Positions 25,031 to 36,289 of a stretch of 64,000 bases of DNA are shown here, piece by piece. The notes under the pieces were generated by a model, which saw only the letters and a program-made list of their open reading frames with translations, did not search any database and was not told where the DNA came from. Source of the stretch: Zerene cesonia (lineage: Eukaryota; Arthropoda; Insecta; Lepidoptera; Pieridae); assembly GCF_012273895.1 (NCBI RefSeq), contig NC_052107.1, forward strand, positions 1,426,001 through 1,490,000, in the 5' to 3' direction. Position numbers and translations under genes: made by a program. The stretch's first letter is position 1, and every line of letters starts with the position of its first letter.

Positions 25031-27234
25031 AAGTTATTCTATGTATTACGAGTTACTTATATATTACGTGTATTACACATGTAGATATGCATATTTCTGT
25101 TTTAATAATATGATCTTGTTTAAAATTGTTTAAATACCTCAAAATAAATCCTGTATATGATTTTCTCTTATTCTGTTAGATATATGTTTATAAAATACTT
25201 ATTTTTCATTAAGGAGTGTTTGGATAAAATGTAAATGTATTACTCATCAGCTGGTAACTAAGTCGCATAATTTTTAATTATTTCCCAATTAAGGAAATTA
25301 AACTCAGATTATAAACTCGGTGGCGTCGCAAGGTGCTAATCGTACCTTAACCACAAAATGTCTTAGTTTATCTTCATATTTCATGTTTAAAGTCACAGTG
25401 AATTAAATGATAAAACATTATAGCAAAAGAAAGAAGTTAACACCAGTATGACAGTAACTTAAATATATTTACGTTTACTCAGTTAAGTTTTATTTAAATT
25501 TACGTACCTACGCTTCATTTTTATTTCGTACATTCCTGTGTCCGTGACTAACAGATATTTTTTTGTAATTCCTATAATATTTGGGATGTTATATTTAATT
25601 TTTCTTGATGTAATTTTCGTTTATGTTATTTCTGCAATGTTTCTTGTTTCACCTAGATCTTTTTAAATTTTCATCTCGCTGAGTCGCAAAATTTACTTTA
25701 AAAATGCGAAATGCATGAAATATTAAAATTACCCTCATATTTAGAGGTAAATTAATTAAGTTAAAATACTTCGTAATATATAAATATTGCGAAGCCTCAC
25801 AACAATTCACTTTAATTTAATATTTGGATAAAGCTTACGTTAAGACAGCGTTGTTGGGCAGATTAACTTTATTAAAAACTTGGCGTGAGCTCATAAAATT
25901 CAATTTCAATTTGGGAGTATTTAAAATTTAATCAACTTAGCTTTAATCTTAAAATAATACTGGTTCAATGACCCGATTATGTTGATATGTACAATTTAAA
26001 CTGGCAGCTCTTTATTGTGATCATTTATATTTCTTAAATAGATGTTATGATTTGCAGCGTTTCTGATATAGTTTTGACGGTCTTAATAAATGACATATTC
26101 CGAATTTATCAAATTTTACGATTACATTTTTCTATTTGTTCCTAGTTTTCCGTCCTTCGCTTTGCCTCATGTAATGTACATGTAACCTCGTTTCTTTTAT
26201 TATTATAGCGGAAACAGAAATGTTAGGTTCAAGAAAAGTCTTAGTAATAGAGCCCCGTACCATTTAGGTAGGAAACCATAAAAAAGTTGTATGCACATTA
26301 ACGTAACCTATTTTATATTTAATTCGTATCTGTTTATATGCATCTCTGATGGGAAGCGTAAAAGGCTGATTATATTTTAATGTATGTAAACTTAAATTAT
26401 ATAGATTAAATACTGTAAAATAATAATTTAATGCGTAAACTGGACATGATATTCGTAAAATCTTGGAACTAGATTACCTACCTACAGAGCTGGACAGAAC
26501 ACACGCTTCGGAACAGGGTGAGGTTTATGTCGGTAAGAATGCACATAATCGATAGTTTCCTCCGGAGCCGTGGGTAACATATACAAGAAAACCTTAAGAG
26601 CCTCAGGGCTGATAATAATTGATAATGATGGTAATGATAATGATATTTTTCTCTATAAAAACGTATTGTAGTTTAGAAATAAATATATTATACAACTAGT
26701 ATTTATGTACACAAAAGATTTAGCAACCAGAGCCGAATTAGAATAGTCCTGTATTTTTATCTTATTTGATAATAAATAATAATAAATAAATAAATCATTC
26801 ATTACCTTAGGAGCTCTTTTCTCAATTTCAGTTTGTGTAAATCAACGACTTTAAAAACTAGGGAACTTTTATGTTTCATTTACAGACTGTAATGCGTTTT
26901 AAATGAATTTCAACTAACTTTTGAAAACTTCTAACGAAACTTCATACACGTCTGGTGAGGTCCCCAGGGAATCTTATTCAAATACAGTTTTTAAATCGAC
27001 CCAATCGCTGTTTAAAGTTGATTGCTAAAACTGACTACTACTACTACACTAGAATTGGTAAAGAACCCGGAGTGAAGACTAAAAATAAGGCGAATAAAGT
27101 TATCTTTAAATAAATTTGTCCTGTCTTGTTTTTCATTTGAGTGTTTGTAAAGAAATACAGTTCCTATAATACTAATATTTGTAAATCAATGATTTATTAA
27201 TAATGCTTCGTAGCTTCTACAACACAACAAATAA

Positions 27235-27405
27235 TATGTACATTCGCAGGAGGCTTCACTCGCGTGATATCGGTGAACAAGTATTTATATATATTAATTC
27301 ATATTCTATCCTCCATACCAAGAGCCATAGAGATCCGATCAGCTGTTTTTGCATGAAATACAAACAAACATACATCCATCCTCATAATTATAAGTTATTG
27401 AGCAA
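27235..27405 (-). mobile_element. Degraded Helitron-like element
   Basis: GCTTCACTCGCGTGATATCG, ATACCAAGAGCCATAGAGAT, CAGCTGTTTTTGCATGAAAT and CATCCATCCTCATAATTATA keep the order of the Helitron-like family on the minus strand. Confidence 0.45.
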
Positions 27406-27490
27406 ATATTTAAACAAATGATAAAATTCTACCCAGATAATGCACATTCATTCAGCAAATACTCGTTAAAAACAGAAAAAGCTTCTTTGT

Positions 27491-27608
27491 AGGCGATCAG
27501 CCGGCTGCTTCGGGCGGTATCTGTGTAAAATCGCGAGGAGGGAGCCCAGCATGGCTTGCCACTGGTGTGCCTACCCGGAGGACACGGCAGATCATACTCT
27601 TGCCGTGT
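27491..27608 (+). pseudogene. R1-clade non-LTR retrotransposon, C-terminal reverse transcriptase fragment
   Basis: An open frame reads GCFGRYLCKIARREPSMACH, then WCAYPEDTADHTLAV up to the gap. G-x-F-G-x-Y-L followed by C-x2-H-x-C and EDTAxHTL is the zinc-finger-like tail of R1-type reverse transcriptases. Only about 39 codons are visible before the Ns, so it is probably a 5'-truncated element whose rest was lost in the assembly gap. Confidence 0.75.
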
Positions 27609-28608
27609 NNNNNNNNNNNNNNNNNNNNNNNNNNNNNNNNNNNNNNNNNNNNNNNNNNNNNNNNNNNNNNNNNNNNNNNNNNNNNNNNNNNNNNNNNNNN
27701 NNNNNNNNNNNNNNNNNNNNNNNNNNNNNNNNNNNNNNNNNNNNNNNNNNNNNNNNNNNNNNNNNNNNNNNNNNNNNNNNNNNNNNNNNNNNNNNNNNNN
27801 NNNNNNNNNNNNNNNNNNNNNNNNNNNNNNNNNNNNNNNNNNNNNNNNNNNNNNNNNNNNNNNNNNNNNNNNNNNNNNNNNNNNNNNNNNNNNNNNNNNN
27901 NNNNNNNNNNNNNNNNNNNNNNNNNNNNNNNNNNNNNNNNNNNNNNNNNNNNNNNNNNNNNNNNNNNNNNNNNNNNNNNNNNNNNNNNNNNNNNNNNNNN
28001 NNNNNNNNNNNNNNNNNNNNNNNNNNNNNNNNNNNNNNNNNNNNNNNNNNNNNNNNNNNNNNNNNNNNNNNNNNNNNNNNNNNNNNNNNNNNNNNNNNNN
28101 NNNNNNNNNNNNNNNNNNNNNNNNNNNNNNNNNNNNNNNNNNNNNNNNNNNNNNNNNNNNNNNNNNNNNNNNNNNNNNNNNNNNNNNNNNNNNNNNNNNN
28201 NNNNNNNNNNNNNNNNNNNNNNNNNNNNNNNNNNNNNNNNNNNNNNNNNNNNNNNNNNNNNNNNNNNNNNNNNNNNNNNNNNNNNNNNNNNNNNNNNNNN
28301 NNNNNNNNNNNNNNNNNNNNNNNNNNNNNNNNNNNNNNNNNNNNNNNNNNNNNNNNNNNNNNNNNNNNNNNNNNNNNNNNNNNNNNNNNNNNNNNNNNNN
28401 NNNNNNNNNNNNNNNNNNNNNNNNNNNNNNNNNNNNNNNNNNNNNNNNNNNNNNNNNNNNNNNNNNNNNNNNNNNNNNNNNNNNNNNNNNNNNNNNNNNN
28501 NNNNNNNNNNNNNNNNNNNNNNNNNNNNNNNNNNNNNNNNNNNNNNNNNNNNNNNNNNNNNNNNNNNNNNNNNNNNNNNNNNNNNNNNNNNNNNNNNNNN
28601 NNNNNNNN
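27609..28608. other. Assembly gap, 1000 N
   Basis: Exactly 1000 N, which indicates a placeholder length. The 15-mer AGGCGATCAGCCGGC stands on both sides (27491-27505 and 28613-28627). Confidence 0.98.
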
Positions 28609-29492
28609 AAAAAGGCGATCAGCCGGCGACGCGATTCACCAGTAACGTTATTATCGTGACTCAATGCAATAAAAATATCGTTGGGCTCTCCAATAAATTG
28701 CGATGTAATTTCTTTCTGAATAAATTTACAGTTCGCGCTTTATATTCCTCCCTAGGTAGATGTACGTATGTGTACAGTATGTATAATGGAGATAAGAAAT
28801 AGTGGGTCGGTTTTTGGCGATTTGTTCCTGAGTCACACAAAGTTTACTGGCTAAGTTAAGCTTTTTAAAAGTGGGACACCAACTCTATTGCATTATTGCA
28901 AATTGGTTAGTGCATTTGGAACAATTTAAAATGTTTTTAAAAACAAGCTGAGAATTATAATAGTGTTACGTGTGAGGGTACTGAATATACAAAACTTTAT
29001 TACTGATTGGAGGTAGGTATTGATAATTATATAATATAGTAATTGATAATTATATTAATACATCAAAATCCGTTGCGCAATTTTAAAAATCTTAACCCTC
29101 ACCGTCTGTGTATATACACAGACTAATTATAGAATAACTAGTACCTCATTACAAGGGTCGCGGATTGTTAATATTATTTGATTTCTGCGTGAACATGACT
29201 CTCGATATTATTTTTGAGTGGGAAATGAAGTATGAGCGCTAGTGTTGCCAGAAAGTAGGTCATTCGTTCGAGGGGAAAAATTTAAGAGATTGCAAATAGA
29301 ATACAGAGTCAAACATATTTACATAACAATTGACGATGGTAATGAACTTATGTAGCTACAGTTATCCACAAAAATTATAACAAAATTATATTACGAAGAT
29401 TTAAATAGGCTTTTACTCTATTGTAGAAGCATAATAGGACCGATTGGAATTGTAGATATCACACTATCAGACTATAACACTAATCACACTTC

Positions 29493-29690
29493 TCATTAAT
29501 ATTATAAATATGAAAGTTTGTTTATTTGAACGTTTGTCAGTCAATCACGCTGAAACTACTCATCAGATTTTGATGAAATTTGCAATATGGACAGGGTATA
29601 AGCTGACTTGGGTGAATTTTATTCCGATTAAATATCCATTGGGATAGAATAGGAATTTTGATATTCGGGCGGAGCCGGAACGAGCGTCTT
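29493..29690 (+). mobile_element. Short Helitron-like element, second family, copy 2
   Basis: ATTAATATTATAAATATG at the left end, TCGGGCGGAGCCGGAACGA and GCGTCTT at the right. Parallel to 7850-8025. Its right end is the left arm of a perfect hairpin. Confidence 0.6.
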
Positions 29691-29723
29691 ATATAAATAT
29701 ATACAAGACGCTCGTTCCGGCTC
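29672..29723. repeat. Perfect 19-bp inverted repeat with 14-nt loop
   Basis: GAGCCGGAACGAGCGTCTT (29672-29690) and its exact complement AAGACGCTCGTTCCGGCTC (29705-29723) flank ATATAAATATATAC. The left arm is the end of the element above; the right arm is the same end in reverse. Confidence 0.9.
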
Positions 29724-30267
29724 GTTTTGATACCCAAAAATAATGTGAAAAAGTGCTCCTCAGATATAAGAACAAAGGAGTATTTTATATCACCGCATTA
29801 AATTCATTACAATTTCCTTTCAAACAGAGGCGAAACCGCCACTAAAAAGGTAATAATAAAAAAGAGAACTGTAGAAACCTTTAAATAAATAACTCGGTAC
29901 TAAATATTAATTTCCAGTAAACAAAACCTGGCTGTTTATTTACGGCCTAACCCCTTTACCATTGTTGACAGTTCGGAGCGGGTCCTTCGGTCGGCCATCT
30001 TAAATATTAAGCAAGATTTGTTTTGACTGTTACTAGTTCTTTTAAGCTGTTAAAATAAGAAACGTGGTTTAGTGTAACTTTATTGCGAATGAAAATAATT
30101 TGAGTTATAAAATACTGGTGGATCTTACTCGGATCTGTGATCTATTCGGAATATTTTTTTAGCATTATATTTGAATCGAAAAAATGCGAGTTGAATTAAT
30201 AGAATTATGAGTTTGGTGTTCGGTGACTTTATTCTAATAATAAATAATAGTAAAAAATCAAATAAAT

Positions 30268-30330
30268 TTTTGTCCCGATATTCCTACGGGATACAGACTT
30301 AAGAGGGGTCAAACCGCGGGGCGCAGCAAG
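30268..30330 (+). mobile_element. Helitron-like element, 3' end only
   Basis: TCCCGATATTCCTACGGGAT, GGTCAAACCGCGGGGCGCAG, CAAG: the hairpin end with CTAG mutated to CAAG. Confidence 0.6.
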
Positions 30331-31206
30331 TATGATATAATGTGTAAAACTAGTATTAATGCCTACTAATATTGGAAATTCAGAAATGTTTAAGTTTGCT
30401 ATATTAAATTGTGACATGCATTTTTAACAACTGTATCTTTTCCGAGCGAAGCCGGTGGTCAATAGATAGTATTTTCAAACAACAATTATCCATTGGACTG
30501 AATTTTTTTGGGTTTTATTCATAACTTTTTGTGTAAACAGATTTTTATGATTCTTATTTTATTTGAAAGCTAGTGCCTACCATATTACCATATCAATTTG
30601 AAGACGGTTTACTTTTTAGTTGAAAATTATTATTTTTGTTATATTCTTTGAGAATGGTGCCAAGTCCTTAAGTAGTTCACAAGATGCAAACATAATCCAT
30701 AATATTTATAATAAGGTGCCCTGTAAAATGTTACCTGTGACATTTTAAAATATAATATATTAATAACATATTAAAAGGCTTGCGGTATTTTATTTAAATA
30801 TAGAAAAATTAACATCACTACAGCACTAATCCACTACACACCGTATCTCGTGCAAGCTCCCAGCGAGAAATTTCGAGAATTCTCAATTATACAAACATTT
30901 TGCCAGATTTAAAATGTCTCATTTGAATTTTATATCAAAAAACTTAACAATTGAATCAAAATATAAAACTAGAGTATAATTAACCTGTATTCACATTAAT
31001 ACTCTTATTATTAATTTATGACCCTGTGTACTTTCCTACTTCGTATTGTACTGGCTTGGAATAGTTACTGATAGAAATGTCTGTCTTTTTATGCAAATGA
31101 CACTAAGTTCAGTAGATTTTACATGAGAAATTTAAAGTACATAGAATATTTAAATAGCTAAGACATAATAAATAACTAACATGTACTAAATTATTTCGTA
31201 TTGTAT

Positions 31207-31332
31207 ATATAACCGTTTGAACACGCTTATCTCAGGATAAAACTTGATCGAATTCAACGTTACTTTCACTGTTAGATACTGTTTCCTACAGGCATTATAT
31301 GTATCGCGGGCGAAGCTAGGGCGCAACGCTAG
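31207..31332 (+). mobile_element. CTAG-ended element, 5'-truncated
   Basis: AACCGTTTGAACACGCTTAT, TTTCACTGTTAGATACTG and GCGGGCGAAGCTAGGGCGCA, ending GCTAG at 31332. The next element starts at the following base. Confidence 0.6.
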
Positions 31333-31532
31333 TCCTACTAATATTATAAATGCGAAAGTTTGTAAGGATGTGTGTGTGTTTCTTGCTCTTTCACGCAAAA
31401 ACTACTGAACCGATTACAATGAAATTTGGTACGTAGACTGGACAACTGGAATATAAACAAATAGACAACTTTTTATCACCATATTCGAACGGAATACGGA
31501 CTTACGCGGGTGAAACCGCGGGGCGCAGCTAG
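31333..31532 (+). mobile_element. Helitron-like non-autonomous element, full length
   Basis: Starts TCCTACTAATATTATAAATG and ends GCGGGTGAAACCGCG, GGGCGCAGCTAG, followed by T. It abuts the CTAG end of the preceding element head to tail. Confidence 0.82.
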
Positions 31533-31824
31533 TGTTCAATAAACAAAAGTCGACAAAGTGCAAAGTCACGTAAAAGGACAGTTAACGTGAAGCATGCACT
31601 CAAAGGACTAGAATACGTGTGCTATAGAACCTGCTTGCGAACAAAAACCTCTTAAAAGCTTTTTGTTTCTACAACAAATGTACGGCAACTTAAAATTGAG
31701 TTTCCTCTGCGGTGCAGCTTATTTATAACAAACCGATAAAACGCAAATTTAAAAAGATTCATTTTATTTACTTCCTTTCAAAAATTCACATTTTTTATAT
31801 ATCGAAATGATTAAGTAAATAACG

Positions 31825-31896
31825 CAATTGTCCTTATGTCTATTCCTTATCTAATATAAGCAATTGTCTTTATATCTATTCGTTATCTAATATAAG
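31825..31896 (+). repeat. Tandem duplication, 2 x 36 bp
   Basis: CAATTGTCCTTATGTCTATT with CCTTATCTAATATAAG is followed directly by a second copy differing at a few positions. Confidence 0.8.
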
Positions 31897-31934
31897 TGTG
31901 AAGTAGACACGATATCGAATTCCTTAAAGGCGTA

Positions 31935-32030
31935 TGCCCTGCTAATAACCCTGCCCCTCTTCAAATGTTCATGGCTGGTAGTGCTTACCATCAAGCGACC
32001 CACCAGACCACCACACTATGACTTATTAAT
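31935..32030 (+). mobile_element. LINE 3'-end fragment
   Basis: CTTCAAATGTTCATGGCTGG, TAGTGCTTACCATCAAGCGA and CCCACCAG match the 3' part of the tails at 37185-37485 and 47022-47352. Confidence 0.65.
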
Positions 32031-32035
32031 TAATA

Positions 32036-32310
32036 CTAGCTGTGACCCGCGGTTGAAACCGCGTAAGCGTGCTGCGTAACCGTATCCCGTAGGAATATCG
32101 GTATAAAAAGTGCCTATGTGTATAATAGTATTATTATTCACCAATAGATGTCAGGAAAAAAAAACACGATTAAATCACGAATATGACATTTTCTAAAAAA
32201 AAATTCCTAGCTAGATCGATTTATCGCCCCCGAAACCCCCTGTATACTAAATTTCATGAAAATCGTTGGAGCCGATTCCGAGATTCCAATTATATATATA
32301 TATATATATA
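32036..32310 (-). mobile_element. Composite repeat: Helitron-like deletion derivative plus (AT)n retroelement piece
   Basis: CTAGCTGTGACCCGCGGTTG, CCCGTAGGAATATCGGTATA and AAAGTGCCTATGTG, then a jump to TAGTATTATTATTCACCAAT, GACATTTTCTAAAAAAAA, TAGATCGATTTATCGCCCCC, AATCGTTGGAGCCGATTCCG and a short (AT)n. The same two parts in the same order lie at 21610-22075. Confidence 0.65.
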
Positions 32311-32413
32311 CAAGAATTGCTCGTTTAAAGGTATAAGATATAATTACATAGACTATTTTAACTGGGCACTGGCACTAATAAATAAACATATTATAAGTTT
32401 ATATAATTATCTA

Positions 32414-32585
32414 CTAGCTGTTCGCCCCGGCTTCACCCGTGATACATATATAACCTATATCCCTCAGTCAACTTGCAACAAGATTTTTTCAAGTCAGTCT
32501 GAGTACAGTCTGTCAGTGGCCTTTGCGTGAAAACATTACAAAAAAACAAAAATTCAAAAGTTTCCTATTAATAATAATAATGTAG
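32414..32585 (-). mobile_element. CTAG-ended element ending about 37 bp before receptor exon 2
   Basis: CTAGCTGTTCGCCCCGGCTT, CACCCGTGATACATATATAA and TTGCGTGAAAACATTAC, with a degraded right end near AATAATAATAATGTAGAT. The element reaches into the branch-point region of the following 3' splice site. Confidence 0.6.
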
Positions 32586-32622
32586 ATATACATACATATA
32601 TATCGATATAATTTGTCACCAG

Positions 32623-32777
32623 AACCTGAAGAACCAGATAATGACCACAAACCTATGGGTGGAGCAGTCCTGGTATGACTACAAACTGCGTTGGGAGCCC
32701 AAGGAGTACGGTGGGGTCCACATGCTGCATGTACCATCAGACCACATATGGCGGCCGGACATCGTCCTTTATAACAA
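32623..32777 (+). CDS. nAChRalpha4: Nicotinic receptor alpha4, exon 2 (loops D and A)
   Basis: Acceptor TTTGTCACCAG, donor AA|GTGAGA, 155 bp. Encodes residues 63-113 plus two bases of N114: NLKNQIMTTNLWVEQSWYDY, then KLRWEPKEYGGVHMLHVPSD and HIWRPDIVLYN. W74 in LWVEQ lies in complementary-face loop D; WRPD and the following tyrosine belong to loop A. Many nicotinic subunit genes split this region into exons of 45 and 110 bp; here the two are one exon of exactly their summed length. Phase 0 in, phase 2 out, which fits exon 1 and both alternative exons 3. Confidence 0.92.
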
Positions 32778-32857
32778 GTGAGATTGAAGCTTTTTATATG
32801 TAGTTACTCATATACGACATTTAACATACACTTGATAATTTTATATAATACAAACTG

Positions 32858-33025
32858 ACCCGACAAACGCTGTTCTGCCTTACTCTTATCCTTTAGGGGT
32901 CTGAAAAATAGATGTTGACTGATTCTCACACATACCTAATGCACATAAAATTTCATAAAAATCGGTCCAGCCGTTTCGAAGGAGTTTGGCAACGAAAACT
33001 GTGACACGAGAATTTATATATTAGA
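32858..33025 (-). mobile_element. Short element ending GACACGAGAATTTATATATTA
   Basis: AATAGATGTTGACTGATTCT, AAAATCGGTCCAGCCGTTTC and GTGACACGAGAATTTATATA match the right halves of the elements at 1387 and 48200. The left end (ACCCGACAAACGCTGTTCTG) differs and lacks the hairpin. Confidence 0.65.
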
Positions 33026-33180
33026 TGAAACAATTGGAAAATAATGTTATTATTTATACACAATGTGTTTTTGTTTTGAATGTGTTCTGAAGTAGATACG
33101 AACATATTAATATGATTAAACATTAATTTGTGAATGTATTTTAAAATTTTAAAATGGAAAAAATAGGTTCTGTAATTTAT

Positions 33181-33300
33181 TTATTTATTTATTTATTCTT
33201 TATTGCTCTTAACAAAAACTTAATAAAATTACAATATAAGCAATTGGCGGCCTTATCGCTATCTAGCGATTTCTCCCAGACAACCAAACGTACAGAGAGA
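33181..33300 (-). mobile_element. LINE 3' tail with (ATTT)n
   Basis: (ATTT)n, TTCTTTATTGCTCTTAAC, then GGCGGCCTTATCGCTATCTA and CTCCCAGACAACC. This is the reversed counterpart of the tail at 48030-48175 (GTCTGGAAGAGAGATC, AGCGATGAGACCGCC). Confidence 0.6.
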
Positions 33301-33620
33301 AATAATATATATCTGTAAAGAAGATCCATCATTGTTTATGACGACCGTAACGTTCTTTCTTTAAATAAAAAAGTTATAAGTTCAATTCGGTCTGAAATCT
33401 GTTGCAAATACTTATTATATAAAGAGTGTTAAAATAAGGAACAAAAAAAAAAATTTCAGTTTTAGGCTGTCAATTGTTTAATTGCGATAAAGGAGCACTT
33501 ACATACTTAAACGCTCCTTCACTAAATGCTTAATATATTTCACCATAAGATCCATATGGCAGATATAGCAAAATAACCAAGGAAAAGGGAATTTAAAATC
33601 CCTATCACTGGCATGTTATA

Positions 33621-33765
33621 CTAGCTTTCCGCCTCACTTTCACTGCGCGTTATCGCGTGCCAGACGCTCCCCAAATTTTCACCCTTACTCAACCCTCTTC
33701 ACGTTTTGTTTTTCGCGAAAATTGCGCCTATTTCGGATCCAAATCTATTTCTATGTTTTATGTCA
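33621..33765 (-). mobile_element. Degraded CTAG-ended element
   Basis: CTAGCTTTCCGCCTCACTTT, CGCGAAAATTGCGCCTATTT: weak similarity to the element at 11743-12099. Confidence 0.4.
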
Positions 33766-35629
33766 ATGAAAACCATAAGTAAAGAGTTAATTATAACATA
33801 CTGTATCATATGTATAACACATACGTAAGATCAATAAGACTTTGTAGATAAAAACCTATTGGTAAAAGTCAGGTAGAGAATTTTCCTTTTAAAATAACAG
33901 GAATATTAAGATTTTAATTTTTCTGTGTCCTTTATTTAGAATATACTTCCATTCAATTGCTATCAATAACATGTTTTCATAGAAATATGAAGGAATAATA
34001 TTATTGTTCTTTTATTTCTATTTCAGCTCAGTTTAAAAATCACATAATAAATTACTTTAATTTCCCTTTGAATGTAGGTGATAAACTTATTTATATACTA
34101 TACTTATGTATACATTTCATATTATAATTTATTTGTATTAATATAGTAATGTAAATTAGATGTTTTAAAATTTTACAAGATAATTTGTGCTTAATTAAAA
34201 ATCATTCCACGCTGTTCCTGATATTTTTGAATAAAAACTTGGTTTTTCAAATCTCGTGTACGATCGATTTTTACTCATCATCATACTCTTTATATACCTA
34301 TATTCTCTGTCTATTTTCAAATATCTAAAAACAATCCTTTTGGGAAAAATTAATGTACATAAAACATTATTCATACATTAACATCATACAAGTATAATAT
34401 ACAATATAATACCTATATTCCATTTAACATTATAAAAATACAGACATTAATAATTCCCTTAATACCTACCTTTAAAATGTAACATGATTTGTGTTTCATA
34501 TAATCCCGTAGCGTATAATCCAACGATAATTTGATCGCAGCGCGGTAATAAACAATAATTAATACCTATTAAATCCATCTAGGTTATTTCGCTTTTCATT
34601 TATTTTTAACGCAATTGTGAGAATTAACTACTGTGATCTTTATTAAATATCATGTGTTATTAATTATGACAGTTTTTGAGAATTTAATTGTATCTTATTC
34701 GTGATAAAGTTTATTCTGATATTGAAAGTAACTTGCTTCGCTTAGTTTTAGCGTAATGTGTGTTCTCATTTGCTATATTATTTGCTATTATTTCTTCCAT
34801 TCCGTATAATATTCAAAATGTATTAATAATATAGGTATAAATGTGTATGTAATTAAAGTTTTTGTCTTTATAATTCTATCTTAAATAATTACATGTAATT
34901 ATCTTGAAATCTATTTTTATATGTGATATATCTCATTAAATTAACACCAATTACGTCACAAAGCCTTAATATACAATCTTTATGTAATACGAAGTTAAAT
35001 TACCACCCTACATATATTTGGCAACATGAACAATGTAATTAATTAATTTACGCGTACGGAGTTGTGATTTATTTCTACACAAACACCAGAACATCACTCA
35101 CAAATAAAATATAATGTTTTTCCTTTATAAAGCTAATGGGTGACATCGTAATAATGTTATGCCATGATTGTCAACTTTTGTTGGCTGGTCGAGGGTTCTC
35201 CTAATTGGAGAACTCTCAACTCTCTTTTCAATGCCATTTATTTTTAATTAACACATTTTTATTGAATCAACACTAACAAATAAAGTTTGTGTCTATTGAT
35301 ATCGGAGTAACTGAGTATTATAATATTACTAAAGTTATGTAATAAGGTATACGAGTATGAAGATAATACGTAGAAATAAATCAATATGTGTATCTTTTAA
35401 AATTCGTATGTAGTTATATTTTTAAGCGACTTTAAAAAAGAAGAGGTTTTCAATTCGTATGTTTTTTTTGTGTTTGGTATCTCAGAATGTTGACTGGATT
35501 AACCGATTTCGATGATCCTTTTTTTGCTTTAAAACATGATCAGGACCATTGAAATCGAATTTCGTGCGATCTCATTGGAAGGCGGCTTAATTTTTTGTTA
35601 TAAATAATGTTTCTTATATTCTTATTCAT

Positions 35630-35818
35630 CATAAATGCGATAGTTTGTAAGGATGTGTGTGCGTTTGTTGCTCTTTCACGCAAAAAGTACTGAACCGATT
35701 GCAATGAAATTTCGTACGTAGGTAGCTGGACAACTGAAATAACATATAGGCAACTTTTTATATCGTTATTCCTACGGGATACGGACTTACGCGGGTGAAA
35801 CCGCGGGGCGCAGCTGGT
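35630..35818 (+). mobile_element. Helitron-like element, near full length
   Basis: CATAAATGCGATAGTTTGTA, TTGCTCTTTCACGCAAAAAG and TTCCTACGGGATACGG, ending GCGGGTGAAACCGCGGGGCG, CAGCTGG. The terminal CTAG has become CTGG. Confidence 0.75.
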
Positions 35819-36289
35819 ACCAAATAAAAAAGGAAACAATACAAGAAAATGCGAAATATTTGGAAAAACAAAATAAATTTTTAACAAAAAGTTTATTTTT
35901 TAAAATTGTACTTTCACATACATTAAATAAAGATTCTATAACTGTAGCATAGAAAATTTGATTTATTTATACAGATAACAAATCTATAAGCACAGCTAAA
36001 TTGTATCAGTCAGAGAATGTAAACGTTGGCGCTATTGAAGATTGGATCGCGACGTAATTGTTAACAAACTGTGAACAATCTTTATCTGAGAAGTGATATT
36101 ATTTTAAGAATTTCCTCAGCACGAACTGGGTCAAGCTTGGACTGGGGAGTTATTATGCCCTCGTAAAAATGTCGTTATAATGCATTATATATTACTTTCG
36201 GTCAATGAGCTAAGTGTTTAAACCGCTATCAATTCGTTTTCTGTATTCGAATTCAAATGGATTCATTTATTGCTTGAATACATACATTA

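Larger units (their letters stand above)
18335..32622 (+). other. Receptor intron 1 (about 14.3 kb including a gap)
   Basis: Bounded by GTAAGT and TTTGTCACCAG. It contains many repeats, a 1000-N gap of unknown true size and an R1-like reverse transcriptase remnant. No nested gene was recognised. Segments without a named repeat are AT-rich and featureless to the eye. Confidence 0.75.

Noticed and set aside
27429..28802. Long open frames of about 360-410 residues across 27.4-28.8 kb on both strands
   Set aside because: They consist almost wholly of N bases in an assembly gap. Only the R1-like fragment before the gap is meaningful.
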